The position numbers and the translations under genes are program-made. Below are positions 26,626 to 35,164 of a stretch of 64,000 bases of DNA, one piece after another. Source of the DNA: VXNF01 sp964291305 (GTDB lineage: Bacteria; Actinomycetota; Acidimicrobiia; Acidimicrobiales; CATQHL01); assembly GCA_964291305.2 (NCBI GenBank), contig OZ219783.1, positions 1,488,001 through 1,552,000 of the forward strand, read 5' to 3'. The notes beneath the pieces are model-generated. The model had not been told where the DNA came from. It searched no databases and was given only the letters and a program-made list of their open reading frames with translations. Position 1 is the first letter of the stretch. Every line of letters begins with the position of its first letter.

Positions 26626-26931
26626 CTATTCCGTCGGCAACTGTCCCGGTCGGTAGTACATAAAGAGTTCCTCAATTATCTGACGCAGTCCGGTCGCGTC
26701 TGACCCCTTCTTGAGGTCCAGCGTGATGACGTTGGAGTGGACATTCATACCGTCGATACGGTCGCTGGCAAAGAGGCGGCGGGCTAGCTCATCGGGGGGT
26801 CGAGTACGAATTGCAGGTGGCGGGCTGTCGTAGTACTCGTGACCCATGCCTGTGAGCGAGCGGTTGATCTCGAAGCGCACTACGCCGGGACGAGACGAAG
26901 GTCGCTCAATGACAGTAACGGGTTGTCCCAC
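26626..26931 (-). CDS. Small NifU/Nfu N-terminal-like protein
   Basis: This 101-aa protein resembles the Nfu N-terminal domain: RFEINRSLTG at about 20-29, then PPDELARRLFASDRIDGMNVHSNVITL (about 47-73), where the family has a similar ...LARRLFAIEGV... segment. It lacks the CxxC iron-sulfur scaffold domain. GTG 26931 lies eight bases after TAAAAT. The gene ends 28 bases before the formate dehydrogenase catalytic gene, so the two form an operon. A role in maturing or assembling that enzyme is inferred from context only. Confidence 0.68.
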   Translation of the reverse strand: MGQPVTVIERPSSRPGVVRFEINRSLTGMGHEYYDSPPPAIRTRPPDELARRLFASDRIDGMNVHSNVITLDLKKGSDATGLRQIIEELFMYYRPGQLPTE

Positions 26932-26939
26932 AGCGCCTG

Positions 26940-26945
26940 ATTTTA
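26940..26945 (-). promoter_or_regulatory. -10 box of a leaderless promoter (NifU-N-like gene and FDH catalytic subunit)
   Basis: TAAAAT is followed by eight bases and GTG 26931. It separates the catalytic-subunit operon from the promoter at 17623 that serves the other formate dehydrogenase subunits. Confidence 0.6.
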
Positions 26946-27698
26946 GCGCTGCACAGACAGCGGGGGTTGCTTGCTAGCAGACTCCGAGCGAGGTGGTGCG
27001 CCAGGTAAGTACTCCATGAAAGCCCAAGTACGTCGATGGATGCCCGAAGGGCCCCAGGCAGCCAACGCAGCGCGGTGTCGCGGGCACGGATAGCCCTTGT
27101 TCCGCTCGAAGTCGTAGGACGGATAGCGAGCCGCCAAGCGAACCATCAGGCCGTCGCGCCAGACCTTGGCCAAGATCGACGCGGCTGCCAGCGAAACGCA
27201 GCGGGCATCCCCACCCACCACGGTGCGCACTCGGCCTTCGAATCTTCCATTGCCAGATGACGACTCAACCGGGGTGGGGGCCGGGGGCGAAACAAAGTCC
27301 CAGCGTCCGTCGAGCAGCAAAGCATCCGGACAAATATTCAACCCGTCCAGGGCACGTCTCGCAGCCAGACGCTGAGCTGCCGACATGCCTAGGTCGTCGC
27401 ACTCAGCGGCACTGGCTAATCCGACGGCCCAGCCGGCGCAGCTGCGCGTCAGCGCTTCGAAGAGCTGCCCGCGCCGAGCCGGGCTCAACTGCTTGGAGTC
27501 CCGTACCTCCCCCAGAACACCTTTGGGGGCCTCAACCGCTCGTAGCGCGGCCGCCGCCACAGCCAACGGTCCGGCCCAGGCGCCTCGGCCCACCTCGTCC
27601 AACCCGACCACAACAGCGGCACCAGAATCCCATAACTCCCGCTCAAACGTAAGATCTGGAACTGTCCGCCGAGCTGGAATTGTCCGCGCATTTGGCAT
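26943..27698 (-). CDS. rnhB: Ribonuclease HII
   Basis: RNase HII removes ribonucleotides from DNA-RNA hybrids. The 251-aa protein has the GLDEVGRGAWAGP motif (Asp34, Glu35), DSKQLSP, LLLDGRWD with the third Asp, and SILAKVWRD. A low-conservation insert (about 150-163) and a Ser/Pro tail add length. ATG 27698 follows TAAAGT by eight bases (leaderless). Confidence 0.95.
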   Translation of the reverse strand: MPNARTIPARRTVPDLTFERELWDSGAAVVVGLDEVGRGAWAGPLAVAAAALRAVEAPKGVLGEVRDSKQLSPARRGQLFEALTRSCAGWAVGLASAAECDDLGMSAAQRLAARRALDGLNICPDALLLDGRWDFVSPPAPTPVESSSGNGRFEGRVRTVVGGDARCVSLAAASILAKVWRDGLMVRLAARYPSYDFERNKGYPCPRHRAALAAWGPSGIHRRTWAFMEYLPGAPPRSESASKQPPLSVQR

Positions 27699-27706
27699 GG
27701 TTGCTG

Positions 27707-27712
27707 ACTTTA
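27707..27712 (-). promoter_or_regulatory. -10 box of a leaderless promoter (rnhB)
   Basis: TAAAGT is followed by eight bases and ATG 27698. It also lies just before the stop region of the unrecognised gene on the same strand. Confidence 0.5.
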
Positions 27713-27727
27713 GGCGTTAGCCCTAGC

Positions 27728-29224
27728 TCAAAGGTGCAGCAGCGCCTCACCCGAGAGTTGGTTTGTTTCCCACGAGGACGACAGAACTCTCGCCCGTAGC
27801 CGGGGCCCAGTTGAGGTTGCTAGACCGGAGCTGTCTAAGCGGTCGGCACCACCGTCGGCGCTGACCAGAGCGCAGGCCCAAGCTTCCAGGCGAGTGCGCG
27901 GCGGCAGTAACTCCCATAGCAGTGCTGGCACAGCGCCGTGCCAGCGGATTGCGAACGACAGCAGTCCGTGGCTCGTACCCAAGTGGTGCACCTCAATCGC
28001 AGGACGAGCCTCGGCTAGGTCGACAGCCGTGTATCCCGCCAGCAGGTCGAGGTAGCCGTCGCGCTCGGCGATCAGAACGTCTCGGACAGCAAGGAGGAAA
28101 GCCGCCCGGCGAGTCGGGTCATCTCCCCCGTGCTGGCCTGCCCAGCCACCGCCAGGACCGGCGGCCTCGGCCAGCGCCCTCACAGTCGACACTCCGGCAG
28201 TTAGCGAGGTTGTTGGCGGGTCTGTGATCTGTGCCAGTTCCCTGCGGACCAAACGGGCTGCCTTAGCAGGGCTGCGGGCAGCCCGCAATGGCACTAGCTC
28301 TGCGGCTCGACTGGCATGACCTGCGCTAGCCAGAGCGGCGCCCACTAGCGTCCGCTCGCCAGGCGCGAGATGTTGCTCGGGGATCCCGGCGGCGCTGCGA
28401 CCCAGATCGAGGCTTAGCAAGCGTCTAAGCGCTGTCACAGTCAACTCTTCGATACGTCCATCGGGCAGGCCGGCTAGGCGCAAACCTTTCGCCAGGTGCA
28501 GATCCCAGCCTCGGCCCACCTGCTCCAAGGTTGGGACCGCTGCCGGGGCCGCCGGTGAGACCACACTTGGATCTAGCGGCAATACGACACGCAGCTTGCT
28601 GCGGTGCGTTACCGGCCAACTGAGTTCTGCACTAGCACGACTGCTGCGGCTATACATCCGCGGCGAACCGGCGGCTAGCAACGCTGACCGCTCCGGCTGG
28701 CTGGCTGCGGTTGCAACATCGGCGAATAGCTGCCACGCGGTCGGAGGCCGCTGCCACCACAAAACCCGCGATCGGTTAGCTAGCACGCCCGTGTTGTCTA
28801 CCTCTACTCGCCGCAGCCCTTTGGCTCGCCAAAAATCCCCGGGCTGTACAGAAAGTGTCAGTGCTAGGGGGGCAGAGGTGTCATTGCGAAATTCCAGCAC
28901 GCCCACGGCGCCCACACCGCCAGCCGCTAAGGCCACATAACTAAGTTGCGAGAAGTCCCCGTCGCCTGCCCGGAACACGGTCTCTAACGCCACAGCCGGA
29001 CATCCCCCTGCGCTGAAGGCGCGCTGACGCCGACTAGCCGCATCGGTCGGCTCCCAGTGGCGCTCGCCGGCACTAACCACCCAGTTCAGCGACCAGCCAT
29101 GGCGACCGGTTACTGCTCGTCCCGTGGTGTCTACGGCTAGCCCTCCAGCCGCGCCAGAGACACTCAAGACTGTCCAACGGGATCCTGTCCAGCCGGATCC
29201 TGGCCCCGCGCCGCTGCGGCCCAC
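27728..29224 (-). CDS. Uncharacterised protein, all-beta N-terminus and helical C-terminus
   Basis: This 498-aa protein is not recognised. GTG 29224 lies seven bases after the gpsA stop, with GGAA upstream, so it is coupled to gpsA. The first half reads as beta-rich (short alternating segments such as GVLEFRNDTSAPLALTLSV). The second half is helical and Ala/Leu/Arg-rich with internal repeats. It ends in a stretch reminiscent of sugar-processing enzymes (EVHHLGTSHGLLSFAIRWHG, then PALLWEL), which is only a weak suggestion of a six-hairpin glycosidase or amylo-glucosidase-like fold. There is no signal peptide or TM segment. Confidence 0.75.
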   Translation of the reverse strand: MGRSGAGPGSGWTGSRWTVLSVSGAAGGLAVDTTGRAVTGRHGWSLNWVVSAGERHWEPTDAASRRQRAFSAGGCPAVALETVFRAGDGDFSQLSYVALAAGGVGAVGVLEFRNDTSAPLALTLSVQPGDFWRAKGLRRVEVDNTGVLANRSRVLWWQRPPTAWQLFADVATAASQPERSALLAAGSPRMYSRSSRASAELSWPVTHRSKLRVVLPLDPSVVSPAAPAAVPTLEQVGRGWDLHLAKGLRLAGLPDGRIEELTVTALRRLLSLDLGRSAAGIPEQHLAPGERTLVGAALASAGHASRAAELVPLRAARSPAKAARLVRRELAQITDPPTTSLTAGVSTVRALAEAAGPGGGWAGQHGGDDPTRRAAFLLAVRDVLIAERDGYLDLLAGYTAVDLAEARPAIEVHHLGTSHGLLSFAIRWHGAVPALLWELLPPRTRLEAWACALVSADGGADRLDSSGLATSTGPRLRARVLSSSWETNQLSGEALLHL

Positions 29225-29231
29225 CCTGTTC

Positions 29232-30233
29232 CTAGCTGAGGTGTTCGGGTTCGGGTCGCAGGCTCCTTCCGAGCAGGTTCCAGTAAGCCTCCGTTGGAGC
29301 TTGCTGACCGTCGAGCACGGCACAAAGCTCAGAGGCGATCGGCATCTCCAAGCGATGTTCAGCAGCCAACTCCAAGACCACCCGGGCGGTCTTTACGCCT
29401 TCGGCTATCTGCTGCATAGTGCCGGTGATCTCGTCGAGCAGCTTCCCCCGTCCCAGCTGCACGCCAACGTGGTGGTTGCGGCTTTGGGGGCTGAGGCAAG
29501 TCGCTAGGAGATCACCCAGACCGGCCAGGCCGGCGAAGGTAAGTGGTTCGCCGCCCATGGCAACACCGAGTCGGGTGAGCTCGGCGAGGCCGCGGGTAAT
29601 GAGAGCAGCCCGGCTGTTATCTGCCAGACCAAGTCCCTCAGCCATGCCCACGGCCAACGCCACCACGTTCTTCAACGCTCCTCCGAGTTCACAGCCCACC
29701 ACGTCATGGCCGACATAGACGCGGAAGTGCTGACGCGCAAACACCGGAATCAGCTGCTCGGCCGCGGCGACATCCGCCATTGCCAGCACCGCCGCTGCGG
29801 GCTCACCGGCCAGAACCTCTCTCGCTAGGTTAGGACCGGTAAGCACCCCCACCGGGTGTTCCGGTGCCAGTTCGGTGATGATCTCTGACATGCGGCGATG
29901 CGAACCCTGCTCCAGGCCTTTAGCGAGGCTGATTATCGGCACATTTGGCGCTAAGTACGCAACGACCTCAGACAGAACATGGCGGAACACGTGTGAAGGC
30001 ACAGCCATCGCCACCACCTCTGCCCCGGAAAGTGCCTTAGCCAGATCGTGATCGGCTTCCAGCCGTCGGTCCAGCACAAAGTCCGGGAGATACTGCGTGT
30101 TGGTGGCGTGGCGGTTGATCTCCTCGGCCACCTCCCGGCGCCGGCACCATAAACGCGTCGTAACTTCGGCCGCCGCCAGCGACGCCATCGTGGTTCCCCA
30201 CGAGCCGGCTCCCACTACCGTCAGCCGCTGCAC
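29232..30233 (-). CDS. gpsA: Glycerol-3-phosphate dehydrogenase [NAD(P)+]
   Basis: This enzyme makes sn-glycerol-3-phosphate for phospholipids. From GTG 30233 the protein is 333 aa, with the nucleotide motif VGAGSWGT at residues 7-14, then SLAKGLE, LTGPNLAREV, the active-site Lys in ELGGALKNVVALA, and GLAGLGDLLATC. TACTGT six bases upstream of GTG suggests a leaderless start. A longer frame upstream would overlap the divergent cofC and lacks similarity. The gpsA/cofC neighbourhood is also found in mycobacteria. Confidence 0.95.
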   Translation of the reverse strand: MQRLTVVGAGSWGTTMASLAAAEVTTRLWCRRREVAEEINRHATNTQYLPDFVLDRRLEADHDLAKALSGAEVVAMAVPSHVFRHVLSEVVAYLAPNVPIISLAKGLEQGSHRRMSEIITELAPEHPVGVLTGPNLAREVLAGEPAAAVLAMADVAAAEQLIPVFARQHFRVYVGHDVVGCELGGALKNVVALAVGMAEGLGLADNSRAALITRGLAELTRLGVAMGGEPLTFAGLAGLGDLLATCLSPQSRNHHVGVQLGRGKLLDEITGTMQQIAEGVKTARVVLELAAEHRLEMPIASELCAVLDGQQAPTEAYWNLLGRSLRPEPEHLS

Positions 30234-30239
30234 CCCTGC

Positions 30240-30245
30240 ACAGTA
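30240..30245 (-). promoter_or_regulatory. -10 box of a leaderless promoter (gpsA)
   Basis: TACTGT is followed by six bases and GTG 30233. Confidence 0.45.
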
Positions 30246-30367
30246 CCGCCCTTGTCCGCCAGTATCGAGACTTCCGCCAGAGTCCGCTCCGACTGCCAAG
30301 CCACCAAGCCCCGCTTCCTGTCCCGCTTCCTTAAGAAGTCGCGAAGAGTCACGCTTGAGCGGATCAT

Positions 30368-30373
30368 TAGACT
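30368..30373 (+). promoter_or_regulatory. -10 box of a leaderless promoter (cofC)
   Basis: TAGACT is followed by exactly seven bases and GTG 30381. No ribosome site is present there. Confidence 0.6.
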
Positions 30374-30380
30374 TGCCCAA

Positions 30381-30983
30381 GTGACCAACGCGGCTGTGCT
30401 GGTTCCCGTCAAGGCATTCAGCCAGGCAAAGCTGAGGCTCGAGGGGACGCTCTCAGCTAGCGAGCGCCGCCAGCTCGCCAGAGGCATGGCTAGCCACGTG
30501 CTGCGGGCCGCCGCACCGCTACCGGTGGCAGTGGTTTGCGACGATCCTGAGGTGGCAAAGTGGGCTGAGGCCGCCGGAGCCGAGGTGGTCTGGTGCCCCG
30601 GAGCGGGACTCAACGGCGCGGTGAGCCGTGGGGTCTCGGTGCTGGCAAAACAGGGCCTAGCCGAGGTCGTGGTAGCACACGGAGACCTGCCGGGTGCTAG
30701 CCGATTCGACCATTTGACCGGTGCTGGTGGCGTGACCGCGGTCCCCGATCGGCATGGCGACGGCACCAACGTGCTGTGCGTGCCGGCGGATTCTGAATTC
30801 GGTTTCTCCTACGGCGCGGGCTCGTTTCACCGGCACTGCAAGGAGGCTCTTCGCCTGGGGTTGCCGCTACGTATAAGCCACGACCCCAATCTGAGCTGGG
30901 ACGTGGATCTACCGGAGGATCTTCAGAGCTTGCCCTCGCACCTGCGTCGACCGGCCGTCGCCGGCGCAGGATCGACATCATGA
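30381..30983 (+). CDS. cofC: 2-phospho-L-lactate / phosphoenolpyruvate guanylyltransferase (CofC/FbiD)
   Basis: CofC makes the GDP-activated side-chain precursor of coenzyme F420. The 200-aa protein begins VTNAAVLVPVKAFSQAKLRL, the nucleotidyltransferase signature (VPVK...KxRL), and continues with VAHGDLPG and PDRHGDGTNVL, the metal/nucleotide loops of the family. GTG 30381 is preferred because the extra 43 residues of the longer frame are not family-like and a -10 box is well placed. Its stop overlaps the next ATG by four bases. Confidence 0.9.
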   Translation: MTNAAVLVPVKAFSQAKLRLEGTLSASERRQLARGMASHVLRAAAPLPVAVVCDDPEVAKWAEAAGAEVVWCPGAGLNGAVSRGVSVLAKQGLAEVVVAHGDLPGASRFDHLTGAGGVTAVPDRHGDGTNVLCVPADSEFGFSYGAGSFHRHCKEALRLGLPLRISHDPNLSWDVDLPEDLQSLPSHLRRPAVAGAGSTS

Positions 30984-31705
30984 GTTGCAACTTGCCGACT
31001 CCAGCGAGCGCTCTGGCAGTCTCGGCGCATCCCGACGACAGCGAGTTCGGCTGCGGCGCCACGCTGGCTCGCTGGGCCGCAGCCGGCTGCGTAGTACACC
31101 TAGCGGTCTGCACCGACGGCTCGAAAGGCTCCTGGGATCCGGCAACCGACACAGCACAACTAGTGGTCCGGCGCCAGGCGGAGCAGCGAGAGGCAGCCCG
31201 ACGACTTGGCGCTACCGGCGAGGTGGTGTTCTTAGGCTTCACCGACGGCGAACTGGAGGCCCATCTTGGAGCGCGAGCGCTGTTGGCCTCATGGATCCGT
31301 CGTCTGCAACCCGAGGTAATGCTGGGCCACGACCCTTGGAAGCGCTACCGAATTCATCCCGATCATCGCCAGGCGGGCTTGCTGGCCGTCGAGGCCATCG
31401 TGGCAGCTCGCGACCCGCACTTCTTCCCCGAGCAGAACCTACTCGCACATCGCCCCGAGCACCTGCTGCTGTTCGAGGCCGACGAAGCCGACCACTACGA
31501 GGACGCCGGCGGTTGGGCAGACACCAAGATCGCCGCACTTGAGGCCCACGAAAGCCAGTTCGAGTCAACAATGGGCATTGAAGCCGCCGACGATGGAACT
31601 CAGCGAGAGGAGTTCAGCCGGCGCATCCGGGAGGAATTGGTCCAAGCCGGCCGACTCGCAGGCTTAGCTGAGGCTGAGGCCTTCAAGCTGCTGAGCGACC
31701 TCTAA
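30980..31705 (+). CDS. PIG-L / LmbE-family deacetylase (MshB-like)
   Basis: This zinc-dependent de-N-acetylase of 241 aa has the AHPDDSEFGCG motif at residues 16-26 and the downstream metal His in HPDHRQ. The family includes MshB (mycothiol synthesis), Mca (mycothiol conjugate amidase) and other GlcNAc deacetylases; the substrate is not decided by sequence. ATG 30980 overlaps the cofC stop, so the two are one operon. The mycothiol-type protein at 34303 is consistent with, but does not prove, a mycothiol role. Confidence 0.88.
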   Translation: MSCNLPTPASALAVSAHPDDSEFGCGATLARWAAAGCVVHLAVCTDGSKGSWDPATDTAQLVVRRQAEQREAARRLGATGEVVFLGFTDGELEAHLGARALLASWIRRLQPEVMLGHDPWKRYRIHPDHRQAGLLAVEAIVAARDPHFFPEQNLLAHRPEHLLLFEADEADHYEDAGGWADTKIAALEAHESQFESTMGIEAADDGTQREEFSRRIREELVQAGRLAGLAEAEAFKLLSDL

Positions 31706-31717
31706 GGCGCTGGGATA

Positions 31718-32563
31718 CTAGTTAGCCACCTTCGACCGCCGGCTGCGCGGCATGCGAGGCATCCAATCGAAGAAGCGCCACCCTACCAGCGCACCAACCA
31801 GCCCCCAGGCAACCAGGATGGCCAGATCGATACCTTGCCAAGCCGGAGCCGGCACCGCCGGGTGGAAGGCAGCCGAGAATGCCCGCCCGAAGTGTTTCAG
31901 CGGCAGCACATCGCCCAGAATCCGGAGCCAGGCAGGTGGAATCTCTGCTGGCACGAAGATGTCCGAAACAAATGCCATCGGCAGGATGACAGCGTTAGAC
32001 ACTGCTGGGGCAGCGTTGCCGCTAGGAGCCAGTGCGGCCAGCGCAAGGCCGATTGCCGCAAAAGCCGCCGTGCCCACGACGAACGACACAATCGCCGCGG
32101 GGATCTTGGCCGCGGCGATGCCGACATCGAAGAACAGCACCCCCACCAAAAACATAATGAGCACCCCAAGCAGGGCTATCCAGATCGACGAAGCCACTGA
32201 GCCGCCTAGGAATGCCGACGGCGGTAGCGGAGTGCCCTTGACGCGCTTTAGGAGTCCGAACTGTCGCTGAAAGGCCAGCGTTATACCCACGTTGGCCAGC
32301 GCCGCGTTAGCCGCGGTGAACGCCGCCAGGCCCGGCGTGTAGAACTGTGCCGCTGTGATTGGTCCGAAGCCCACATCGATCGTCCAACTGAACAGCGAGC
32401 CGAACAGCACCAGCATGATCAGGGGCAGTCCGAGGGTAAAGAACGCCGCCACCGGGTTGCGCCAGAAGGTGCGGTTTTGGCTGCGCATGCTGGTCCAGGC
32501 AAGTCGCCCCCAGCTGGGCCATTCACTAGCATCCCCAGCCGCCGTGGCGCGACTAGCGCTCAC
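31718..32563 (-). CDS. ABC-2 type permease
   Basis: This 281-aa membrane protein has about six hydrophobic segments, typical of DrrB-like ABC-2 exporters. The early MRSQNRTFWRNPVAAFFTLGLPLIMLVLFG and the late ...SNAVILPMAFVSDIFVPAEIPPAW segments are characteristic. Its start overlaps the ATPase gene (32553-33494) by 11 bases, so the pair makes one exporter. Substrate is unknown; drug or lipid export is family knowledge. It is the last gene of a minus-strand series starting at 35037. Confidence 0.92.
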   Translation of the reverse strand: MSASRATAAGDASEWPSWGRLAWTSMRSQNRTFWRNPVAAFFTLGLPLIMLVLFGSLFSWTIDVGFGPITAAQFYTPGLAAFTAANAALANVGITLAFQRQFGLLKRVKGTPLPPSAFLGGSVASSIWIALLGVLIMFLVGVLFFDVGIAAAKIPAAIVSFVVGTAAFAAIGLALAALAPSGNAAPAVSNAVILPMAFVSDIFVPAEIPPAWLRILGDVLPLKHFGRAFSAAFHPAVPAPAWQGIDLAILVAWGLVGALVGWRFFDWMPRMPRSRRSKVAN

Positions 32564-33494
32564 CAGTGTTGCCTTCTCTGGCGCCGATGAGCTGCAGATA
32601 GGCGTCCTCCAGACTCGGTGGACTCACCGTAAAGTCTGACAGTTCGATCTCTCGCCCTACCGCCCAGCCGGTCAGCTCGGCCAGTAGAGCAGTAGGGCGC
32701 TCAGTGCTGAGCACCGCAACGTTGTCAGCCACTTGGACCGCCGAGGCTAGTGAGGCAGGGAGGTCGGCCCAGTCAACGCCAGGCGGCAAACGGAAACGAA
32801 CCGTCGACTTCTCGGCCCCCAGCAGTTGCGAAGGTGGAGCACAAGCCACAATCCGTCCATCCACCATAACTGCTACCCGATCGGCCAGTTGCTCCGCCTC
32901 CTCCATGTAGTGCGTGTTCAGGATGATCGTTCGGCCGAGGCTGCGCAGACCTCTGATCATGTCCCAGGCGGTCCGTCGCGCTTCGGGGTCGAATCCGGTG
33001 GTGGGCTCATCCAGGAACAACAGATCGGGATCGCCGATGAGTCCTAGCGCCATGTCTACGCGCCGCTGTTGTCCCCCAGAGAGGGTCTTGAGCCGGGCAT
33101 TGGCTTTGCCCGCCAATCCCACTAGCTGAATTACCTCATCGCGGTCGCGGCGTCGCCGGTAGGCCCTGCCGAAAGTGTCCAGAGCCTCAGCCACAGTGAC
33201 CTCGAAGACGTCCACGGTGGCATCCTGCAGGACTATTCCAATACGGTCCCGGAAGTCTCTGCCCGCCTTTGCCGGGTCGAAACCCAGCACTGACACGTCG
33301 CCGGAATCGGCTGCGCGGTGACCCTCCAGGATCTCCACGGTGGTGGACTTGCCGGCCCCGTTGGGGCCCAGCAAGGCAAACACCTCCCCAGCCGCTACCT
33401 CAAAAGAAACACCGCGCACTGCGTAGGTGGAGCCATAACTCTTAGTCAAACCGCGCACCGACACGGCGAGCGTCCTGGCCGCAGAGGTGCTCAT
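32553..33494 (-). CDS. ABC transporter ATP-binding protein (DrrA-type)
   Basis: The 313-aa cytosolic ATPase has Walker A GPNGAGKS (43-50), Q-loop, signature LSGGQQRRVD, Walker B LLFLDEPTTGFDP and the H-loop NTHYMEEAE. A C-terminal 80-residue extension matches the DrrA-type regulatory domain (ending SPPSLEDAYLQLIG). It pairs with the permease gene overlapping its stop. ATG 33494 lies nine bases after the upstream membrane gene. Confidence 0.95.
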   Translation of the reverse strand: MSTSAARTLAVSVRGLTKSYGSTYAVRGVSFEVAAGEVFALLGPNGAGKSTTVEILEGHRAADSGDVSVLGFDPAKAGRDFRDRIGIVLQDATVDVFEVTVAEALDTFGRAYRRRRDRDEVIQLVGLAGKANARLKTLSGGQQRRVDMALGLIGDPDLLFLDEPTTGFDPEARRTAWDMIRGLRSLGRTIILNTHYMEEAEQLADRVAVMVDGRIVACAPPSQLLGAEKSTVRFRLPPGVDWADLPASLASAVQVADNVAVLSTERPTALLAELTGWAVGREIELSDFTVSPPSLEDAYLQLIGAREGNTGER

Positions 33495-33503
33495 CTGAGC
33501 GCG

Positions 33504-34301
33504 CTAGCGCCTTTTGCGGGCAGCGCTGCGAGTCTGTGCCTGCTGGTCCAGCACGTGCATAATTCCCGGGAAACCTGGAATTCGACCTAGCCGCCGAGAT
33601 AAGAACATCAAGCTCAGGGCAGTAAAGGTCACGTAGAAAGGCCAACTTATGAGGTAACGGAGGACCACGTACTCGTCAGGGTCGGTGACACCGAGTAACC
33701 AAATATCGAATCCGGCCGCTAACCCCAGTATCACCCCGAAGACCACAACGATCCGGTCCACGGCCGATTGGTAAGCCTGGTGCTCCCGCATCTTGGCTGA
33801 AAGGCCCAGGGTCCGCGCCACCAGCTCTATCGCGGGGTTGCGGTTCAGCGGTGCAGACAGCACCAGACCTGCGGCAATAGCGAACTTGTAGCCGATGCCT
33901 ATCCCGAAGTAGATGTCGTCGTTGTCAGTGACTATCCCCACGATGCCCCGGACAATCACACACACCGTCACGAGCGGGAGCAGTTTCCCCACCCCGATGC
34001 CATGGCGCAGGCGCAGGAACCCTGCCAGCAGCGAGACCACGGTAATTGCCCCAATGGCTGGCCCCAGGCCGCTGAAGCGGAACAACAACACGAAAGCCGC
34101 GACAGCAAGCAGGGTGTCAAAACCAACCCACCAGGGCGGAATGAGAACATCCTCGCCCTCACCAGGTTCCCACTCGTCAGGTTCTAGCCCCGCGACAGAA
34201 TCCTCCGGGACAGAATCTGCTGAATAAGGCACCTGGCTCGGCGTCGATTCGCCTTCAGGCACCTCTGTCTGACCTGATGAGTTATCCGCTGACCTGTTCA
34301 C
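33504..34301 (-). CDS. Membrane protein, DUF3159-like
   Basis: This 265-aa protein has an acidic N-terminal tail of about 60 residues (Glu/Asp/Ser-rich) and then six or so TM segments, as in the actinobacterial DUF3159 family. Visible family-like stretches are FGIGIGYKFAIAAG and LNRNPAIELVARTLGL. Its function is unknown. GTG 34301 follows the MDMPI-like stop by one base, so translation is coupled. Another GTG-free start at 34364 would overlap that gene by 62 bases and is rejected. Confidence 0.8.
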   Translation of the reverse strand: MNRSADNSSGQTEVPEGESTPSQVPYSADSVPEDSVAGLEPDEWEPGEGEDVLIPPWWVGFDTLLAVAAFVLLFRFSGLGPAIGAITVVSLLAGFLRLRHGIGVGKLLPLVTVCVIVRGIVGIVTDNDDIYFGIGIGYKFAIAAGLVLSAPLNRNPAIELVARTLGLSAKMREHQAYQSAVDRIVVVFGVILGLAAGFDIWLLGVTDPDEYVVLRYLISWPFYVTFTALSLMFLSRRLGRIPGFPGIMHVLDQQAQTRSAARKRR

Positions 34302-34302
34302 C

Positions 34303-35037
34303 TCAGCGGCCCAGGGCTGTCCAAGCCCGCAACACACCCACATCACCCAAGACTTCCGCCTCATCTGGGTGGATGCGACGCCACATCACCAGGTTGAGTT
34401 GCTCGCCGGTGCCTCGCACGGCCACGTCGCCGCGGGCGTGGATCCGCTCGGTTACGACACGACCCTCCGATATGCGGCACAGCCACTCCCCTTCTCCGTC
34501 GGTGCGGTGCAGATGGATAGTGCCCTCTGGTAAATGGTCCTTGGCAATTCCGGCCTGGAAGGGGAAGATCACCTCGAGCAACTCAGCTACGCCGTCTGCT
34601 GCTAGATCACTGTCCAGATTCCCGGGCTCTCCCACCGCATTCTCCGCGTCCCAGCGGTGTATGAGGCTCTCTTGAGCCATGCGACGCTGCCAGAACGCAC
34701 CGGTGTTGATGCCAGCCCAACTCCACACCTCCTCGTCAGGTTCGATATCACGCAACGCCTCCAGCACCCGGCCGTGCGCGGCCGCATACCAACTAATAAC
34801 CGCCTCATCTTCGGGCGGTCGAGGCACATCGTCTCGGTTCAGCATCCTCGCCGAGCGCTGCTCAATGTGCTCGCTGACCCAGTTGTAGACCCACCCCAGG
34901 TGGCCAACAAGTTTCTGCAGGCGCCAGCGCGGACAACTAGGGACCGTCACATTCAGATCGCCGCTGGCGGCAACCTCGGCCACCACAGCCCCCTCGCGCT
35001 CGGTCACGGCGATGTAGGAGTCAGCATAAAAGCTCAT
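34303..35037 (-). CDS. Mycothiol-dependent maleylpyruvate isomerase-like protein (DinB/MDMPI fold)
   Basis: This 244-aa protein has the N-terminal four-helix DinB-like domain (CPRWRLQKLVGHLGWVYNWV, with ESLIHRWDAENAVG later) carrying the HxxxH-type metal ligands, and the C-terminal MDMPI domain. Family members use mycothiol or act as thiol-transferases in isomerisation or detoxification. It leads a minus-strand operon with a membrane protein and an ABC exporter, so a detoxification role is plausible but not shown. ATG 35037 is the only sensible start. Confidence 0.86.
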   Translation of the reverse strand: MSFYADSYIAVTEREGAVVAEVAASGDLNVTVPSCPRWRLQKLVGHLGWVYNWVSEHIEQRSARMLNRDDVPRPPEDEAVISWYAAAHGRVLEALRDIEPDEEVWSWAGINTGAFWQRRMAQESLIHRWDAENAVGEPGNLDSDLAADGVAELLEVIFPFQAGIAKDHLPEGTIHLHRTDGEGEWLCRISEGRVVTERIHARGDVAVRGTGEQLNLVMWRRIHPDEAEVLGDVGVLRAWTALGR

Positions 35038-35164
35038 AGCTCAAGTCTCGCCCAGCAAAGACACATCTGCACACCAACTGCGCCCAGTTGGCCCTGCTGC
35101 GGTTAGAAGATCCGGCTATAGGGTGCTCTTAGAAGAGATTGCGGCGCCGCCTGGGAGGTGCAAG

